From NCBI GenBank assembly GCA_032358165.1, contig JAALGY010000038.1, positions 1,798,001 through 1,862,000 on the forward strand: a stretch of 64,000 nucleotides of DNA, in the 5' to 3' direction. The DNA is from Diplosphaera chodatii. Lineage: Eukaryota > Chlorophyta > Trebouxiophyceae > Prasiolales > Stichococcaceae. The notes beneath the pieces are model-generated. The model did no database searches. It saw nothing but the letters and a program-made list of their open reading frames with translations, and was not told the origin of the DNA. Of this stretch, positions 58,824 through 64,000 are shown one piece after another. Position 1 is the stretch's first letter, and each line of letters begins with the position of its first letter. Made by a program: the position numbers and the translations under genes.

Positions 58824-61800
58824 ATGCAGCAATCGCTGCTGCCAGGTGTTGGGGCATCCTGTCGCAATGCCTGGAGGCACAGCCATGTGACGCTGCAGCC
58901 TCGCAGTCAACCGTGCAGATCAGCAGCATGCCGATCACCAGCAGCTTTCCAGTGCCACACAGGTACAGTCGTCCACAGATCTGCACGTTGCATCCAGTCA
59001 ATATAGATCCAGTCACAGCTTGCCAGTTTGGTAGATCATCACAGCAGTATGCAGCAGTATGCTTCTTGCTCATGCTCCACAGTCAATAGACTTGACGCTT
59101 GACAACATGATCAGCTAAGCATGACGAAGCAAGAGTGCCTGAGCCCGCCGGCAACATGGACCAACCAAAACGTTATGTAACGAGATGATGACGTCTGCGG
59201 CTCACGGCCAACCGCGCTGTTGCTTGCAGGCATGTCACGGCGGAGGTGGCATGCTCGCACACTGGCGGCAACACAGGGCAGTGGCAGCGCAGGATCGCCT
59301 GCAGACGATGAGGCTGAGCTCGAGCGACAGCATCAAGAGCTGCTGCAGCAGGTAGAATTATTTATCCGATCGGCGCCAAAGCTATAACGAGCCCAGGGGT
59401 ACCACCACAGCGGGTGGCGCAGCCCGTTAGTGTGAGTCACAGTGTCACCATGTGTGCGGCCGGCAGATTTTTGCTGACGATCTGTTTGAACGTTCAGATC
59501 GCGGAGCGCAAGCAGCTGCAGGATGCGCTGGACAGAAAACGAACAGCAGCACAGCAGTCGCAGGTGCAGCCATACGGACGTGGGGGCTCTGTGGCTGCAC
59601 ACCCGCATGCACACCCCTGCATGATGTCATTAGAAGTGTGCTTCGAATATCACACTCTTGCGTGCAGGCACAGCGCTCAGGGCCAGTACCTGCAGGGCCG
59701 AAGGGCGCGCCGCCGCCTGAGGTTGCAGCCACAGTCAGTGCAGCTGACACCCAGCCGCAGCAGCAGCCACAGCAGCAGGTGCAACAACAGCCGCCGCAGC
59801 AGCAGCGGCAAGAGCGGCCACCACAGCAGCAGGAGCAGCCTCCGCCGCAGCATCAGACAGCGCAGGGTCCGCCACCGGCCGGCGACAATGTGATGAACGT
59901 CGTGCTTGTCGGCGCGGAGTGCGCGCCATGGTCAAAGACAGGTGACAGCACGAACCCCTGCCGTGCATGATGCATGGCCTGCATGAGGGCTTCTGGCACA
60001 TGCTATGCGTCACAGCGTTCCTGTGCCATCGACTCCGCCATGAAGCTGAGCAGGATGGAGGTCAGCATAGCAAGCCTGATGGTACAGTAACCCCTGGCTG
60101 CAGGCGGCCTAGGCGATGTCATGGGGGCGCTCCCCAAGGCACTTGCGCGGCGGGGGCACCGCGTCATGGTCGTCGCCCCGCGGTACGCCAACTACGAGGA
60201 GGCGTGGGACACCAGCGTCCGCATCACAGTCAATGCTGCGGGCTCCAATGTAGAGGTGGGTGGCCCGGGAAGTGTTGAGGATCAACCGGTGTGTGCTAGA
60301 GTCCAGGCCTGCGCCGCACACTATGGTTCCTAGACAATGCAGGAACAGAGCTTTGACTCAACCCATCAGGCCGCTTGGTGCAAGCACTGCGTTTGAGAGT
60401 GCTGAGGCTATGTGGCTATGCCAGTGGCCTGTGGAGACTGTGTAGTCCTAATCGTGGAAACCATGTGTGTCATGCGTGCAGGTTGGCTACTTCCATGGGT
60501 TCTTGGATGGCGTTGACTACGTTTTTGTGGACCATCCGGCGTACCACTACGTCGCTCACGACATCTACGCTGGCAGCCGCACCGATATCCTCTTCCGCTG
60601 CGCACTGCTATGCAAGGTGGGTCGTCGTTCACAGAGGGCCACAGGTGAAGCGCAGCATAGGCTCGTTGTGACTATAGTGCTGTCTGATAACGGCTCATAT
60701 GGGTCATCCGATTGGTTGTGGACAGGCGGCACTGGAGGCGGTGTGGAGTGTGCCGTGTGGGGGCGCGCCCTATGGCGACAGCAACCTGGTGTTTGTGGCC
60801 AACGACTGGCACACCTCCCTGCTGCCCGTGTACCTGCAGGTCAGTGCTTGCAATACGTGTGTGTAGTGCTCCTGAAATGGCAAGCTGCCATACAAGACCG
60901 TGCATCCGTCATCTGTGCAACACCTGCTCCTCTGTGCATCACAGGCGCACTACAGGGACTACGACAAGATGACGTACGCCCGGTCAGTGGCGGTCATCCA
61001 CAACATGGCGCACCAGGGGCGCGGCCCGATGGCAGAGCTCGCCCCCTTGGAGATCCCGCCGCAGTATGAGAACCTGGTGAGGATGCAGTGCCTTGCCGGC
61101 TGTTCCAAGGTCCACATTGCATGAGGCAGGTCGAAGGGCTTCCTTCGTCTCTGAGCAGTATACACTGAACATGCTGCTCATCCCTGCAGTTTTATCTGGA
61201 CGACCCAATCGGCGGCGCGCACATGAATTGCTTTAAGGCCGGCCTCATCTGCGCGCACCGTATTGTCGCAGTCTCCCATGGGTATGCCCATTAGCATGTA
61301 GTTGCTGGTGCTGCTACATGGTCCTGCTGCCCTCGAGCCTGCTGCCAGGGGACTCCGCGCTTCATGGGTCTTCCCCAACAACCTACACTTTGGCTGCCGC
61401 GCAGGTATGCGTGGGAGTGCCAGACGCAGGAGGGCGGCTGGGGCCTCGACTGGGTGCTGCGTGAGCACTCCTGGAAGCTGCGCGGCATCGTGAACGGCAT
61501 AGATACAAACGACTGGTCGCCCGCGCGCGACAAGTTCCTGCAGTCCGACGGCTACCGCAACTACGACACCAGCAGCCTGCAGGACGGCAAGGCCGCCTGC
61601 AAGGCAGCCCTGCAGCGGGTGAGCACGGGCTCGTGAGCCATTGGCGGCTGTTTTTGAGCGAGTGCCAACGATGATGGCCAGGTTCACCTGGGGGAACGGC
61701 GCCAGCAGCTCACCGATTGCTCACAACCCTCCTCCGCAGCCCAGTTGGGTTTGACTGGATATGCAACTGACTGAGGCTCAAAGTGACGTTTCACTTGGCA

Positions 61801-62937
61801 GGAGCTGGGGCTGCCGGTGCGGCCGGAGGTGCCGCTGCTGGGCTTCATCGGGCGGCTGGACTACCAGAAGGGCGTCGACATCATCCGCGACTCCTACGAC
61901 TGGCTCATGGCCGAGGGCTGCCAGCTGGTGCTGCTCGGCTCCGGGCGGGAGGACCTGGAGAACTCGCTGCGGTGCGCCTGCATGCTGTGTCAGCAGCCAT
62001 GACCACTGTGACAGGGCGTAAACATGGTCATGTGGATTTGCCGTGGTCGAATAGCACCTCAAAAACACCAACAAAACAGCAGGAGCCAGACGGCATGGGC
62101 CAGTGGTATTTAATGTCCTTTGATGTGTATCTCATTGCAGGGAGATGGAGGCATGGCGGCAGGACCAGTGTCGCGGTTGGGTGGGCTTCTCGTCGTCGAT
62201 GGCGCACCGCATCACCGCCGGCGCCGACCTGCTGCTCATGCCCTCCCGCTTTGAGCCCTGCGGCTTGAACCAGGTGCCACGCTGCACGGTCGTGGTGTTC
62301 ACTCGGGTGGTGGTTGGGACATGTGTGGCCCCAGTGTGCTGGCACCTGGGCCCAATGTGGCTACTAATGGCGCTCTTATGACTGAAGTTGATGCCCCCCT
62401 GCAGCTGTACGCCATGGCGTACGGTACAGTGCCAGTGGTGCATGCTGTGGGGGGTCTGCGCGACACTGTGGTAAGCACTGTGCCCTCTGGCGTGCAGTCA
62501 CTGCACCATGTGGCCCTACCAGCCTTCTGCACATTGCCGTGAGCTGCCACTGTGGTTGGTGACAACGTGTCGCGCGTTGTGCAGTCCCCGTTCAACCCCC
62601 ACGAAAACACGGGCACTGGCTGGACATTCGATTTCGCTGATGGCGGGGCCTTCCGGGGGGCGTGCCACAATGCCCTGCAGACCTACAGGTGCGCCTGGTG
62701 TCAACCACTGTGCATCCAGGAGGGTCTGACTACCCTGCCAGCTGTGTGCTTCGGGGTTTATCCCCATGGACATGGGAGCGGCACACCTTGCAGTCTTCAG
62801 GCGGTGATGTTGCCTGCAGGCACCACCCGAACTCATTCCGGGGCATCCAGCTGCGCGGCATGGAGCAGGACCTGTCCTGGGACAATGCGGCGCAGCAGTA
62901 CGAGGAGGTCTTCGTTGCAGCCAAGTACCAATGGTGA
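58824..62937 (+). CDS. SSII: Soluble starch synthase, class II type (GT5)
   Basis: Plastid ADP-glucose:glucan glucosyltransferase elongating amylopectin chains. Fifteen exons: 58824-58962, 59230-59351, 59498-59563, 59668-59941, 60104-60255, 60482-60616, 60726-60839, 60945-61076, 61190-61281, 61405-61618, 61802-61971, 62141-62273, 62405-62470, 62585-62688, 62820-62937; 676 residues in closed phase. Exon 1 is a typical transit peptide ([20 protein letters not shown] onward). A charged segment and a long Gln/Pro tract follow. The GT5 domain starts [20 protein letters not shown], the ADP-glucose-binding motif. Further blocks are [64 protein letters not shown] and [17 protein letters not shown]. 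The ending [11 protein letters not shown] is diagnostic of class II. Confidence 0.95.
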
Positions 62938-63403
62938 CGCGTGCTAGCTGTTGGCACATAGCACGATGTGGATGGTGCAGGGCGGCAACCAGCGTTGGCA
63001 GGCCAGTGGCAAACCCTGCCGCTGGATGCATGACAGAACGCACAACTGTCAGGCAATACAGGTCAACAACCTCTGACACAGAAGCAGATGCAGTTGCAGC
63101 GGATGTCAAAGCATACGACAGTGCTGCTAAGATAGAGTCCTGGGGAGGGTGCATTGGCTGCTTGACCAACGCTCTGGGGACCAGACCCATTTTTGACACT
63201 GCTGCCTGAGACGCAATGGGGCGTGCTTGCTCTTTCTCCAGATGTTGTGCGGTAGGCCTTTGGCTCATGGACCAGTTTTGCGGGTGCCTTCAAGTGTATG
63301 AAGCAACCAATGCAGTACGCATTTCAAGGTCCCTACTACGACGCAGCCTGCTTAGATTGCTCACCAACCAGACAACGCCGCCTGCAATCGATGTGCTTGC
63401 TGC
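62938..63403. other. Tail-to-tail spacer, starch synthase / DUF4336 gene
   Basis: 466 bases between convergent stop codons. No other feature recognised. Confidence 0.4.
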
Positions 63404-63975
63404 TCATGCCTTGTCCGGGATGGTGAAGTTCAGCTTGGTGAACGTCTGTGACAGGCTGCGCAGGAAGTCCACATCTTCCTCTGGAAACCCGCGGTCGTTG
63501 GCTGAGTCCGCTGGTATCTGCACGAATTGGCAACATGGACTGTTGCTCATGTGCTGTCTGCTGGGTTACCGGGGCAGCAGGCTGTGCAGCAACCTTGCAG
63601 TGCAACCGGACTACGGACACACATTCGTTGGCCGCACCGTTGGCTGCGGTTTGGCTCTACCAAACAGACGCCCCAGAAAAGGCGGCGGGCTGGGCGCTGT
63701 CAGCTTGCCTGCTGCTTCGTAGGCGAACTTGAACGTTTGCCTGCACACCACAGGAGACAACATGAGGCGCAGCAGCACAGAGGGGCGTCGGAGACTCTCA
63801 ATGTACGCATGGGCTCTGGCTGTGCTGCTCGTGAGGTCTGCTGCAGTGGACAGAGGCCGGACCTGAGGTCGTTGGGCGTGGCCTGGATGGGCGCAGCCAT
63901 GTGGCAGGGGATGATGCGCTGAAAGTCCCAGGAGCTGGCCATGTCCTCGATCCAGTCCGCGACCGCCTCGGGCAC
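63404..63975 (-). CDS. DUF4336 protein, C-terminal part
   Basis: Only the last three exons are in the window: 63863-63975, 63638-63740, 63404-63480 on the minus strand; the 5' part lies beyond the right edge. The sequence VPEAVADWIEDMASSWDFQR with IIPCHMAAPIQATPNDLR matches the C-terminal part of the plastid/cyanobacterial DUF4336 family, a metallo-beta-lactamase-like hydrolase fold whose function is not established. FKFAYEAAGKLTAPSPPPFL and EEDVDFLRSLSQTFTKLNFT close the protein. The assignment rests on this partial similarity. Confidence 0.65.
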
Positions 63976-64000
63976 CTGTAGCTCCCATCGAAAAACAGGT

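Noticed and set aside
63216..63922. Plus-strand open frames over the right end
   Set aside because: They run antisense to the DUF4336 exons, whose splice sites and family similarity are on the minus strand.

Overview
This is a window of nuclear DNA from a photosynthetic eukaryote, almost certainly a green alga and most likely of trebouxiophyte type. The evidence is moderately high GC, genes cut into many short exons by introns of roughly 60-250 bases with TGCAG-type acceptors, and a plant-like gene set: plastid CMK/IspE of the MEP pathway, starch synthase II, a thylakoid-lumen-type cyclophilin, phosphoserine-pathway PGDH, SnRK1 and a SYP61-type syntaxin. No rRNA, tRNA, CRISPR array, bacterial operon or transposon was recognised. 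The species cannot be named from the sequence alone.

Layout, left to right. 1-1.05 kb: 5' part of a SYP61-like syntaxin (-). 1.7-6.3 kb: two tandem isochorismatase-family hydrolases (+). 6.5-9.0 kb: farnesyl diphosphate synthase (-). 9.8-12.1 kb: RG-repeat protein with a SUMO-interaction-like motif and a C-terminal retropepsin-like domain (+). 12.5-15.7 kb: kinetochore protein NUF2 (-). 16.2-17.7 kb: unidentified protein (+). 17.9-19.5 kb: low-molecular-weight phosphatase-like protein lacking the catalytic cysteine (-). 19.9-21.8 kb: CMK/IspE (+). 22.6-26.4 kb: D-3-phosphoglycerate dehydrogenase (+). 27.0-29.7 kb: secreted GH28 glycosidase (+). 29.9-30.5 kb: organellar ribosomal protein bS16 (-). 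30.9-33.4 kb: GIY-YIG-like protein (+). 33.6-34.7 kb: intronless low-complexity open frame (-). 36.0-39.6 kb: DONSON replication factor (+). 40.0-41.9 kb: divergent plastid cyclophilin (-). 42.8-46.6 kb: SnRK1 kinase alpha subunit (+). 47.3-54.6 kb: large PNISR/SFRS18-like SR protein (-). 55.6-58.4 kb: TFIIH subunit p44/SSL1 (+). 58.8-62.9 kb: starch synthase II (+). 63.4 kb to the edge: 3' part of a DUF4336 protein (-).

The genes are not one pathway. They alternate in strand along most of the window, which gives a series of head-to-head pairs with 350-1,000 bases between start codons (likely shared promoters) and tail-to-tail pairs with about 180-660 bases. CMK makes isoprenoid precursors that FPPS consumes, 11 kb away. 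SnRK1 (energy sensing) and starch synthase II (carbon storage) share a metabolic theme. Exon models were built by hand from splice sites, reading phase and protein-family similarity. For thirteen genes the whole coding frame closes exactly to a multiple of three. At least seven introns need a GC donor rather than GT. The least expected observations are the retropepsin/SIM/RG-repeat protein, the cysteine-less phosphatase, the secreted GH28 enzyme and the unidentified protein at 16.2 kb.
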